Shown here in pieces: positions 1-6,143 of a stretch of DNA of 57,754 nt. The position numbers were made by a program, and so were the translations under genes. How positions within the stretch are numbered: the stretch's first letter is position 1; every line of letters begins with the position of its first letter. The notes below the pieces were generated by a model. It was given only the letters and a program-made list of their open reading frames with translations, was not told the origin of the DNA and searched no databases. Origin of the DNA: an uncultured Polaribacter sp. Its GTDB lineage: Bacteria > Bacteroidota > Bacteroidia > Flavobacteriales > Flavobacteriaceae. The stretch lies in contig NZ_CANLXV010000015.1 in NCBI RefSeq assembly GCF_947495205.1, positions 1-57,754 on the forward strand. Reading direction: 5' to 3'.

Positions 1-41
1 TTTGCCTAAAAAACCTTCTATAAAATACCAAACAGTTAATA

Positions 42-245
42 CTAATCAACTTGCGTTTTATTAATCGAACTCAGGTTTTTATCTAAACTTTTCATTTCCT
101 TACTAACTTTAGATTGAACAATTTAACCATAATGTGATTGCGTTATTGTTCATATTAGAATGACCTAATAATTCTGATACAATCTCCATTTGTACGTTGT
201 TAAATAAAAGTGCAGTTGAAGCAAACTGTATAAGCTAAACCCTTG
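42..245 (-). pseudogene. Tyrosine integrase C-terminal relic
   Basis: Read on the minus strand, this stretch translates in pieces to FASTALLFNNVQMEIVSELL then GHSNM, TITQSHYG, IVQSKVSKEMKSLDK and a terminal stop at 42-44. It lines up with the C-terminus of the intact integrase at 21484-22701 (FATTILLYNNIPMEIVSELL, GHSKMSITQESYA, VVQHKVSSQMNKLSKK). The pieces need at least two frameshifts (near 'GLAYT|FAST' and after HSNM), and a stop follows the HYG that aligns with the catalytic-Tyr region. Nothing of the N-terminal part remains. Like the intact integrase, it sits just beyond the 3' end of a tRNA-Arg, which suggests an older tandem element at the same site. The alignment is read from the sequence; the history is inference. 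Confidence 0.8.
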
Positions 246-261
246 AAAAACCTATTAAAAA

Positions 262-293
262 CAAAAAATCCCCACTAAATAAATAGTGAGGAT
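262..293 (-). terminator. Rho-independent terminator of left tRNA-Arg
   Basis: On the minus strand a 10-bp stem (268-277 with 284-293, one G-U pair) is followed by a T run (complement of A263-A268). It lies 6 nt past the tRNA 3' end. The right tRNA copy has a different stem in the same place. Confidence 0.75.
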
Positions 294-375
294 TTAAGTG
301 AGCCCTGAAGGATTCGAACCTTCGACCGCCTCCTTAGAAGGGAGGTGCTCTATCCAGCTGAGCTAAGAGCCCGTA
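293..375. repeat. Left attachment repeat (83 bp, contains tRNA-Arg)
   Basis: This stretch is identical to 22891-22973 over 83 bp; identity stops at 292/22890 and 376/22974. The two direct copies bracket an integrase and about 22.5 kb of accessory genes, as expected for the attL/attR of a tRNA-integrating element. The repeat covers the whole tRNA gene rather than only its 3' part, which is longer than the usual att core. Confidence 0.85.
299..372 (-). tRNA. tRNA-Arg (anticodon UCU), left copy
   Basis: A full cloverleaf folds on the minus strand. The acceptor pairs GGGCTCT with AGGGCTC (two G-U pairs), the discriminator is A, the anticodon loop is CTTCTAA with anticodon TCT, and the T loop is TTCGAAT. 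CCA is not encoded. It is identical to the copy at 22897-22970. Upstream on its strand I see no TAnnTTTG box. The nearest upstream gene ends at 426, so expression may depend on read-through from the operon at 2354-426. Confidence 0.93.
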
Positions 376-395
376 GTTTTATAGTTGATTACTTA

Positions 396-442
396 AGTAT
401 CCCCCTTATATTATTCTTTGGGTGCCTAAAAGTGTGCCTCCA
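396..442. promoter_or_regulatory. Putative integrase arm-type sites, left end
   Basis: This stretch holds AGTATCCCC (396-404), GGGTGCCT (420-427) and GTGCCTCCA (434-442). The same three words recur in the same orientation beside the right end, between the integrase start and the right tRNA (22730-22769). Short direct words flanking att cores on both sides are typical of tyrosine-recombinase arm sites. The functional reading is inference. The second and third words overlap the 3' end of the gene at 426-812. Confidence 0.45.
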
Positions 443-812
443 AATTCTTTTTCAATGCTATTTGGCAAATATTTTCATCTTTTATAAAAACCTCTAAAAT
501 TGTTTCGTTGATTCCATAATTCTTAATTTTAGAATATAAGTAGTTATAATGTTTTTGATGAAACTCATAAACTACTTTAGAGAGTATATCTCCGTTATAT
601 TGTAAAACTATATTACTTGTAAATTCAATACCAAAGAGGGCTTTTAAATCTCCCTTTATATACTCATAGTTTTCATATTCTATGCCATTTTGTAATGTTG
701 ATTCAATAGATTTAAGATTAAACTCATTCAGTTCATACTGCTCTCCTATTTTAAACCTTAGCTCTTGTTGTAAAGATTTGAAATTACCTTCATTAATATT
801 AAATCTATCCAT
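426..812 (-). CDS. Hypothetical protein (128 aa), last gene of left operon
   Basis: I do not recognise this protein. It is soluble, mixed in charge, and rich in Tyr, Asn and Glu, with no signal peptide or membrane segment. The ATG at 810-812 lies 12 nt beyond the stop of the DUF3127 gene at 825, so it is likely the last gene of the minus-strand operon 2354-426. Its stop overlaps the putative arm-site word GGGTGCCT. A role in element DNA maintenance is possible only by association. Confidence 0.6.
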   Translation of the reverse strand: MDRFNINEGNFKSLQQELRFKIGEQYELNEFNLKSIESTLQNGIEYENYEYIKGDLKALFGIEFTSNIVLQYNGDILSKVVYEFHQKHYNYLYSKIKNYGINETILEVFIKDENICQIALKKNLEAHF

Positions 813-824
813 ATTATAAGTGTA

Positions 825-1187
825 TTAGAAAGGTAAATCTTCCTCTGGGTCATCATCTAAGAAACTTACAGGCTCAATGTCTGGTGATGCTAAATTCTTG
901 TCCTCTGAACTGCTTAAAAGCTCAATTCTCCAGCCTTGAATAGCATTAAAATATTTTGCTACACCTTCAGGATTTATCCATTCTCTACCTCTTAAATTAA
1001 TGTTGATTTTGACATCTTGACCAACTTTATAATTATTTAACAAATCACACTTATCTTGAATAAACTCTACTAAAATATATTGAGGATACTGGTCTTCTGT
1101 TGTAATTACAACTTCTCTCTTTCTAAAACCATTAGCACCTATTTTTTGTGTTTCATTTAAGACTTTAATTTTCCCTGTTATTTCCAT
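825..1187 (-). CDS. DUF3127-family OB-fold, SSB-like protein
   Basis: This 120-residue protein resembles the Bacteroidota DUF3127 family, small OB-fold proteins thought to bind single-stranded DNA. The core (about 1-95) contains the pattern KREVVITTEDQYPQYILVEF and a GWRIELL strand near 90. It ends in an acidic tail closing with DDDPEEDLPF, which closely mimics the DDDIPF tip by which bacterial SSB recruits partners. The gene is 4 nt downstream of 1192-1974, whose C-terminal domain has the same fold pattern. Family assignment is fairly sure. DNA binding and partner recruitment by the tip are inference. Confidence 0.75.
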   Translation of the reverse strand: MEITGKIKVLNETQKIGANGFRKREVVITTEDQYPQYILVEFIQDKCDLLNNYKVGQDVKININLRGREWINPEGVAKYFNAIQGWRIELLSSSEDKNLASPDIEPVSFLDDDPEEDLPF

Positions 1188-1191
1188 AATT

Positions 1192-1974
1192 TTATTTTTT
1201 TAATTCTTCAATACTCCAACCTAAAAGACTTAAAGAGTAGCCCTGTTTATTAGACTCATCTTTACCTCCTAACAAGTCTGCATAAACTTTTACTTTTTGA
1301 CCTACTTTAAGATTACTAAGTAAATCTGTTTTTCCTTTTAAAAATCTAATCAGTAGTTTACTTTGATGCATATCATCATTAGAAACAACTACAGTTTGCC
1401 TGCTATAAGTTTGGTACTTATTTAATTTAACTACCTCTAAATCATTTATATCCTCAATAGCACCATTAATCTCAATTTTGTTTGACTTTTCTAAAATTTC
1501 TAAAAACTTTAATACATTGTAAAAATCTAATTCATCTAATTTTACTTTTAAGGGTAGTGATAATGGATAAAGTAATGTGAGATTATAATTGGAAATAAGG
1601 CTATTGTCTTGAAATAAAGAAACAAATTCTTCATACTGATGTTTCTTATCAGTTTTATGAATTTCTAACCAATTATTTAATTGGTCTATATCTTTCTTTA
1701 CTAAATCATAAACCTCAATTTGTTCTTTAAAATAGACTTCATTCCTATAAAATGCTGTTACTTTTAAAAGCACTTCATACATGTCTAAAAACTGAGATTG
1801 TTTAGCATATTTTGTGAGATTTCTTGGAGATTTTACTATACTTTTTAATTCATCAAAAAATCTTAATAGGGTTTGATATTCATTTTCATGTTTCATCAAC
1901 CACCATTCAATTTTATCTCTTTTGTAGATGCCTTTATCAGACAAATTTTCTAATTCTATTATACTCTTGGTCAT
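1192..1974 (-). CDS. Two-domain protein with C-terminal DUF3127-like OB fold
   Basis: This protein has about 260 residues. The N-terminal ~165 residues are helical, Lys/Glu/Leu-rich and unrecognised. Residues ~175-258 align with the DUF3127 protein encoded next to it: RQTVVVSNDDMHQSKLLIRF, a DLLSNLKVGQKVKV segment matching DLLNNYKVGQDVKI, and GWSIEELKK matching GWRIELL. It lacks the acidic DLPF tail. I start it at the ATG 1972-1974, 2 nt after the upstream stop; a TTG two codons earlier (1978-1980) is possible but less likely. The tandem suggests duplication of an ssDNA-binding module, one copy fused to a new partner domain. Confidence 0.65.
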   Translation of the reverse strand: MTKSIIELENLSDKGIYKRDKIEWWLMKHENEYQTLLRFFDELKSIVKSPRNLTKYAKQSQFLDMYEVLLKVTAFYRNEVYFKEQIEVYDLVKKDIDQLNNWLEIHKTDKKHQYEEFVSLFQDNSLISNYNLTLLYPLSLPLKVKLDELDFYNVLKFLEILEKSNKIEINGAIEDINDLEVVKLNKYQTYSRQTVVVSNDDMHQSKLLIRFLKGKTDLLSNLKVGQKVKVYADLLGGKDESNKQGYSLSLLGWSIEELKK

Positions 1975-1976
1975 AA

Positions 1977-2354
1977 TCAACTAAATAGATTAATAACCCA
2001 ATTAAAAGCATCAATTACCCATGTTATTATCCAATATATTAAAGTAACTGTAAAAACCAAGGATATTAAAAGAGCCAAAATTTGTCCTCCAGAATCTATT
2101 AGAAACTTTATTTTACTAACAGCTTTTAGTTCTTGTGATAAAAGAACCAAAGAGATAATTAAAACTAATATTGAAATTGAGTAAAATTTAAATAAATCAT
2201 CTTCTGAACCAAAACTTGATACTAAGTTTTGAATTATAAAAAAACCTACTATTCCTAAAATAATTTTAAGTATTCCAACTGTTCTAATTACCTTAATTAT
2301 TTCTTCATCTATTTCAAGTCCTAAAGACTTAATGAATTTTAATATTTTATTCAT
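1977..2354 (-). CDS. Small membrane protein (125 aa), first gene of left operon
   Basis: The protein is unrecognised. Three to four hydrophobic segments are visible (about residues 24-46, 55-75, 88-112, and a short C-terminal amphipathic stretch ending WVINLFS), so it is probably an inner-membrane protein. It is the first gene of the operon transcribed away from the XRE repressor. A good TAnnTTTG box lies at 2383-2390, with an operator-like dyad just upstream, so it is probably repressor-controlled. Confidence 0.55.
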   Translation of the reverse strand: MNKILKFIKSLGLEIDEEIIKVIRTVGILKIILGIVGFFIIQNLVSSFGSEDDLFKFYSISILVLIISLVLLSQELKAVSKIKFLIDSGGQILALLISLVFTVTLIYWIITWVIDAFNWVINLFS

Positions 2355-2382
2355 AATAGTTTTTTTTTTAAAAGTTAAATAA

Positions 2383-2416
2383 CAAACATACTTATTTTAT
2401 CATTTATGATAACCAA
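2383..2416 (-). promoter_or_regulatory. Candidate promoter of left operon
   Basis: On the minus strand TATGTTTG (2390-2383) matches the Bacteroidota -10 consensus TAnnTTTG, with TTG at 2416-2414 as a weak -33 (23-nt spacer). The predicted start falls about 25 nt before the ATG at 2354. The dyad at 2397-2412 occupies the spacer, so a bound repressor would block this promoter. Confidence 0.55.
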
Positions 2417-2446
2417 AACAACACGTTTAATTATCATTTTTGGTAA
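2397..2446. promoter_or_regulatory. Tandem operator-like dyads between XRE gene and left operon
   Basis: TTATCATTTATGATAA (2397-2412) is a perfect inverted repeat with a 2-nt centre. TTATCATTTTTGGTAA (2431-2446) is a related, imperfect copy 34 bp away, about three helical turns centre to centre. Both lie in the divergent intergenic region, so they are probable binding sites for the XRE protein encoded at 2468. Confidence 0.6.
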
Positions 2447-2467
2447 CTGATTAAATGATGATTTAAA

Positions 2468-2698
2468 ATGACAGATAAAAAGCAACTTCAGTTAGCAATA
2501 GGTAGAAGGATAAAAAAATTAAGAGAACAAAGAGATATACCTCAACAAGACCTTGCTGCTAAATGTAATCTTGAAAAATCTAATTTAAGTCGTCTTGAAG
2601 CTGGAGGAACAAACCCTACAATTTATACTTTACAAAGAATTGCAGACAATCTTGGAGTAAGTCTCACTGAAATTGTAAATCTTGATAGTGAAAATTAA
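2468..2698 (+). CDS. XRE-family HTH transcriptional regulator
   Basis: This 76-residue protein is almost entirely one Cro/C1-type helix-turn-helix (about residues 8-68). It has the usual pattern RIKKLREQR, then QQDLAAKCNLEKSNLSRLEAG as the HTH core, then PTIYTLQRIADNLGVSLTEI. No sensor or peptidase domain is attached. It is divergent from the operon at 2354-426, with two dyads between them, so it is probably the element's autoregulator. The ATG at 2468 is the only sensible start. Confidence 0.9.
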   Translation: MTDKKQLQLAIGRRIKKLREQRDIPQQDLAAKCNLEKSNLSRLEAGGTNPTIYTLQRIADNLGVSLTEIVNLDSEN

Positions 2699-2807
2699 AA
2701 AAACGCTATTAATACCTATTTATAACATTTTTTAATCTCTAAATTCTTACCCAGTAGAGCCTAATTACTCAAACCTACAAATAAATAAAATCACTAAAAA
2801 GTCCTCT

Positions 2808-2841
2808 TTTTTCCATTTCTATATATAGTAAAATGGAAAAA
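2808..2841 (-). terminator. Hairpin downstream of RadC-like gene; repeated element
   Basis: An 11-bp stem (2808-2818 with 2831-2841) closes a loop containing CTATATATAG, 9 nt after the stop at 2851. Positions 2822-2841 match 18955-18974 at 19 of 20 bases. The copy there is also a hairpin just after a minus-strand stop codon. It is probably a terminator or mRNA 3'-end element. Confidence 0.55.
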
Positions 2842-2850
2842 CAAGGGTTT

Positions 2851-3285
2851 TTATAACAATCCATTATCTGCAAAACTGAAAAAATTATCTTTAGTAATAA
2901 TTAGATGGTCTAACAAGTTAATATCAAGATACTCTCCTGCTTTCTTTAATTTTTGAGTTAATCTCTTATCCATCTCACTTGGTTTTAGGTTTCCACTTGG
3001 ATGATTATGAGAAATAATAATACTTGAAGCATTATATTTTAAAGCAACACTAAATACTAATTTAGCATCAACATAAGTTCCTGAAACTCCTCCTTTAGAC
3101 ATAGCATAAACTCCTAAAACTTGATTAGCCCTGTTCAGTAATAAAACTTTAAATTCTTCTTGAAGTTCAATAATATTTTTATTCCAAGAATCTAATAGAA
3201 TTCTAAAACTATCATCACTATTGGTTATTTTATGTACTTTTTTGTTAGCATTTGAGTATGAAACACTTATTTCTGATATTTTCAT
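2851..3285 (-). CDS. RadC-like JAB/MPN domain protein
   Basis: This protein has about 144 residues. The C-terminal part carries the JAMM metal-binding pattern HNHPSGNLKPSEMD (H-x-H-P-S-G, then D), preceded by KGGVSGTYVDAKLVF, as in the RadC family. Full chromosomal RadC has an N-terminal helix-hairpin-helix domain that is absent here. Such short JAB proteins are common on Bacteroidota islands. I favour the ATG at 3285 because the upstream DNA is A-rich, as is usual for this phylum. An ATG at 3306 or a TTG at 3351 would add 7 or 22 residues. Possible roles are deubiquitinase-like or DNA-repair-associated; RadC function itself is unsettled. Confidence 0.85.
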   Translation of the reverse strand: MKISEISVSYSNANKKVHKITNSDDSFRILLDSWNKNIIELQEEFKVLLLNRANQVLGVYAMSKGGVSGTYVDAKLVFSVALKYNASSIIISHNHPSGNLKPSEMDKRLTQKLKKAGEYLDINLLDHLIITKDNFFSFADNGLL

Positions 3286-3698
3286 GATATTTATTTTATT
3301 TTCCATGGAAAATACTTGCATATTAAAAATGAGATATATACCTTTGCACAAGAAGGTTTCTTTCTGACACTCTTCAGAGAAATTCTTCTACAAACTTTAT
3401 ATAATATAGTCAAAGGGAAAGTACAGTAAGGTTTTCTTTCTTTTGGTTCTTTTCTTTCTTTTAGACTTATTAAAACCTAAATTTTTCCTGTTTAATCCCT
3501 AAATACTTTTACCTACAAGAAAATTAATATATCTAATTAGAATATAGAGTAAACCTTTATTAATAATTGATTAAGTATAGTATAACCATACACTCTTTAT
3601 TTCTTGAAGGTTTGTAACAAACAAGAATAAAATAGTTAGGATATTCTACACATTAAAAAAAATAGCCCAATCTAAAGAATAGACTGGACTAATATTTT
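3286..3698. other. Gene-free stretch with a repeat word
   Basis: No convincing gene is seen. The stretch is AT-rich. Positions 3404-3420 (ATATAGTCAAAGGGAAA) match the repeated hairpin strings at 2822-2841 and 18955-18974 except for one base, but here I do not see a strong partner arm. The right end (3655-3690) is the terminator of the gene at 3699. Confidence 0.5.
3655..3690 (-). terminator. Terminator of the 131-aa gene
   Basis: On the minus strand, arms 3681-3690 and 3664-3673 form a 10-bp stem (AGTCCAGTCT with AGATTGGGCT, two G-U pairs) around a 7-nt loop. A T run (complement of A3655-A3662) follows. It lies 8 nt after the stop codon at 3699. Confidence 0.8.
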
Positions 3699-4094
3699 TT
3701 ACTCTGCGTGTTCTAAAATCCCATTAGATGAGAACACATCTGAATTTGCAATAACATTAGGTTCATACTGTACAGCTTTTTGTTTAGGCTTAACAGCATC
3801 TTCTGTTGTGTAAACCCACCTATGCTCTAAAGTAATTTCCTCTCCTGTTTCTTGAACAGTATATGAAAAAGGCTCACAAGACTCTTTAGCAATCTTACCA
3901 GCCATTTCTGTACCTATTAAAGCAGTACAAGTCTGCTCATCAAATGTTGTTGGTATAAATGCTTTCTTTGCTGTTGCATAGAAATTGCCTGTAGTTTGGC
4001 TTAATACCATTTCAATGCCACCTTGTAGCTCCAAAACAAAGAATGAGGTTCCATCATCTTTATTTCGTTCTTTGTAACCAATAATTCTAACCAT
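3699..4094 (-). CDS. Hypothetical protein (131 aa)
   Basis: I do not recognise this protein, though its style (MVRIIGYKERNKDDGTSFFV opening) is that of small proteins on Bacteroidota mobile elements. It is soluble, appears beta-rich in the first 60 residues and has a disordered tail. A repeated pattern of short strands with GG turns suggests an OB- or SH3-like fold, but this is weak. It stands alone between a strong terminator and the spacer before the defence block. Confidence 0.55.
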   Translation of the reverse strand: MVRIIGYKERNKDDGTSFFVLELQGGIEMVLSQTTGNFYATAKKAFIPTTFDEQTCTALIGTEMAGKIAKESCEPFSYTVQETGEEITLEHRWVYTTEDAVKPKQKAVQYEPNVIANSDVFSSNGILEHAE

Positions 4095-4412
4095 TGTTTT
4101 TAATTTTTGAGTTTATAAATAACCACACAGAAAATAAATTATCTACAGATTTTAAATTACAGCTATCAACTTGAATTTATTATTTCTGCCAGAAAAATTT
4201 CTTATCTACATAAAGTGGCTGGGGGAGTTTTCCCTATGACTATGTGGGGGTGCTTGAGTATAGGGTAGTTTACATTCTCACAGTCTATTAAAAATTTTTT
4301 ATTATAAAATTTTTTAACTAAATATTTTTGAAACCATTTTCTTACTTTTGAGAAAAATGCTAATACATCTCTTTTAGAGATTTTAATTACCAAATACAAC
4401 AATCAACAAAAT
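4095..4412. other. Spacer with G-rich island before the defence block
   Basis: This 318-nt spacer holds a strikingly G-rich stretch at 4212-4270 (runs GGGGGAG, GTGGGGGTG, TATAGGGTAG) in otherwise AT-rich DNA. A small hairpin GGGA-gttt-TCCC lies at about 4224-4234, with ACATA/TATGT around it. On the minus strand it is open for 66 codons, but with no support as a gene. An oriT, a structured RNA or a protein-binding site are possible. TATTTTTG (4324-4331) and TACTTTTG (4344-4351) are candidate -10 boxes for mod. Confidence 0.4.
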
Positions 4413-6131
4413 ATGCCAACATTAAACTGGATAGGTAAAGAAAAGGTAATAAACCACCACCAAGATGTACCTTTTAAAATTTTAGAACCACAATACACTT
4501 TTACCAATGGTAAAGAGACTAAAGGTGCCAATTCTGAAAATAAAATTATACATGGAGATAATTTAGAAGCTCTAAAAAGTCTATTACCAGAATATGAGGG
4601 TAAAATAAATTGCATATACATAGACCCACCTTATAACACAGGAAATGAAGAATGGAAATATAATGATAATGTAAATAGTCCTACAATAAAAAAATGGTTA
4701 GGAAAGGCAGTAGGAAAAGAGAGCGAAGATTTAAGCAGGCATGACAAATGGCTTTGCATGATGTATCCAAGATTAAAACTATTACATAAATTATTAGCAA
4801 AAGAAAGTGTAATTTTTATTAGTATTGATGATAATGAGCAGGCAAGTTTAAAATTAGTTATGGATGAGATTTTTGGTTCTAATTCATTTGTTACTACACT
4901 TCATGTTGAAATGAGTTCAGTTCAAGGACAAAAAGTAAAATTTGCTAAACAAGGAAGCATTGTAAAAAATGGAGAACATATTTTAATCTACAAAAAAAGT
5001 GGAAAAAAAAATATTGCTAAAAAAATACTTTATAACCTTCAAGATTATGACACTCATTACAGCATTTATTTAAAGAAAATTGACGAAAACAATTATTTAG
5101 AAATACCTTTAAGTCAATTTATTATTAATGAAAATAAAGATATTATTAATCATTTACTATCAATTGGTTTAGCAAAAAAAAGCAAAAACAAAATTTCACT
5201 ATCAAATAAGAACATAGCTAAAGCTTATTCTATTTCTGATATTTTTAAAGAATTTATTCATAAAAATGCTGAAAGAATAGTTGCTGATGATAAAGTCAGT
5301 TCATTGTCAGGTTTAGAAAATTTAGACTTAAAAAAAGGTGAAGTTAAATTAGTAAAGAAAGAAAGTAGAAATTATTTATTAACTATTAATTCTAATAACA
5401 ATATTAGACAAAGATTAATTCTAAATGAAAAAATTCACAAAGCAAATGATTATTATAATACACATGGAATAACAACAATTAGAGGTGATTGGTGGTCTGG
5501 TTATTACAAAGACATGGGTAATGTTGCAAAAGAAGGAAATACTAAATTTGATAATGCAAAAAAACCTAAAAGATTGATAAGAGATATTCTTTATATGACC
5601 ACAGATAAAAATGACATAATATTAGATTCTTTTGCTGGTTCTGGGACTACTGCTCATGCTGTAATTGACTTAAATAAAGAAGATAATGGTAACAGAAAGT
5701 TTATTTTAGTAGAAATGGAGGATTATGCAAATGAAATTACTTCTAATAGAATAAAGAATGTTATTAATGATTCTAAATCTGGTGATTTCACCTATTATGA
5801 ATTAGGGGGTTCTTTGTTTTTAGATAATGGTTTTTTAAATGAGTCTGTAGGTTTAGACAAAATACACCAATATGTTTGGTATAGTGAAACCAAAGAGCCT
5901 TACAAGAAAGAAGAAGAGAACTATTTGTTAGGTGCAAAAAATGACACTGCTTATTATTTCTATTACCAAAAAGACAGCATAACTACTTTAGATGAAAGCT
6001 TTTTAAGGTCTATAAAAACAAAGGCTAACCAATATATAATTTATGCAGATAATTGTTTGTTACCTCAAACCATTATAGATAAATACAATATTGTGTTTAA
6101 AAAAATACCAAGAGATATTACCAGATTTTAA
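4413..6131 (+). CDS. mod: Type III restriction-modification methyltransferase (Mod)
   Basis: This 572-residue protein is a beta-class amino-methyltransferase: the catalytic motif DPPYNTGN (Asp71-Pro-Pro-Tyr74) precedes the SAM-binding FAGSGTT (about 407-413). The stretch between them (about 150-390) is the variable target-recognition region and is unlike generic Mod sequence. Mod proteins methylate adenine N6 in an asymmetric 5-6 bp site and give specificity to the Mod-Res complex. The ATG at 4413 is followed by an opening typical of Mod (LNWIGKEKVINHH). The res gene follows after 12 nt. The recognition site cannot be read from the sequence. A 9-A run near 5003 is short for phase variation. 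Confidence 0.95.
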   Translation: MPTLNWIGKEKVINHHQDVPFKILEPQYTFTNGKETKGANSENKIIHGDNLEALKSLLPEYEGKINCIYIDPPYNTGNEEWKYNDNVNSPTIKKWLGKAVGKESEDLSRHDKWLCMMYPRLKLLHKLLAKESVIFISIDDNEQASLKLVMDEIFGSNSFVTTLHVEMSSVQGQKVKFAKQGSIVKNGEHILIYKKSGKKNIAKKILYNLQDYDTHYSIYLKKIDENNYLEIPLSQFIINENKDIINHLLSIGLAKKSKNKISLSNKNIAKAYSISDIFKEFIHKNAERIVADDKVSSLSGLENLDLKKGEVKLVKKESRNYLLTINSNNNIRQRLILNEKIHKANDYYNTHGITTIRGDWWSGYYKDMGNVAKEGNTKFDNAKKPKRLIRDILYMTTDKNDIILDSFAGSGTTAHAVIDLNKEDNGNRKFILVEMEDYANEITSNRIKNVINDSKSGDFTYYELGGSLFLDNGFLNESVGLDKIHQYVWYSETKEPYKKEEENYLLGAKNDTAYYFYYQKDSITTLDESFLRSIKTKANQYIIYADNCLLPQTIIDKYNIVFKKIPRDITRF

Positions 6132-6143
6132 GATAAAAACAAC

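Noticed and set aside
4202..4402. Minus-strand 66-codon open frame in the G-rich spacer
   Set aside because: No start context or family support, and it lies opposite a likely regulatory region. The DNA rather than a protein seems to be the feature.
4998..5016. A-run in mod as a phase-variation switch
   Set aside because: Nine A's is shorter than tracts known to switch mod genes, and similar Lys-rich A runs are common throughout this AT-rich genome.
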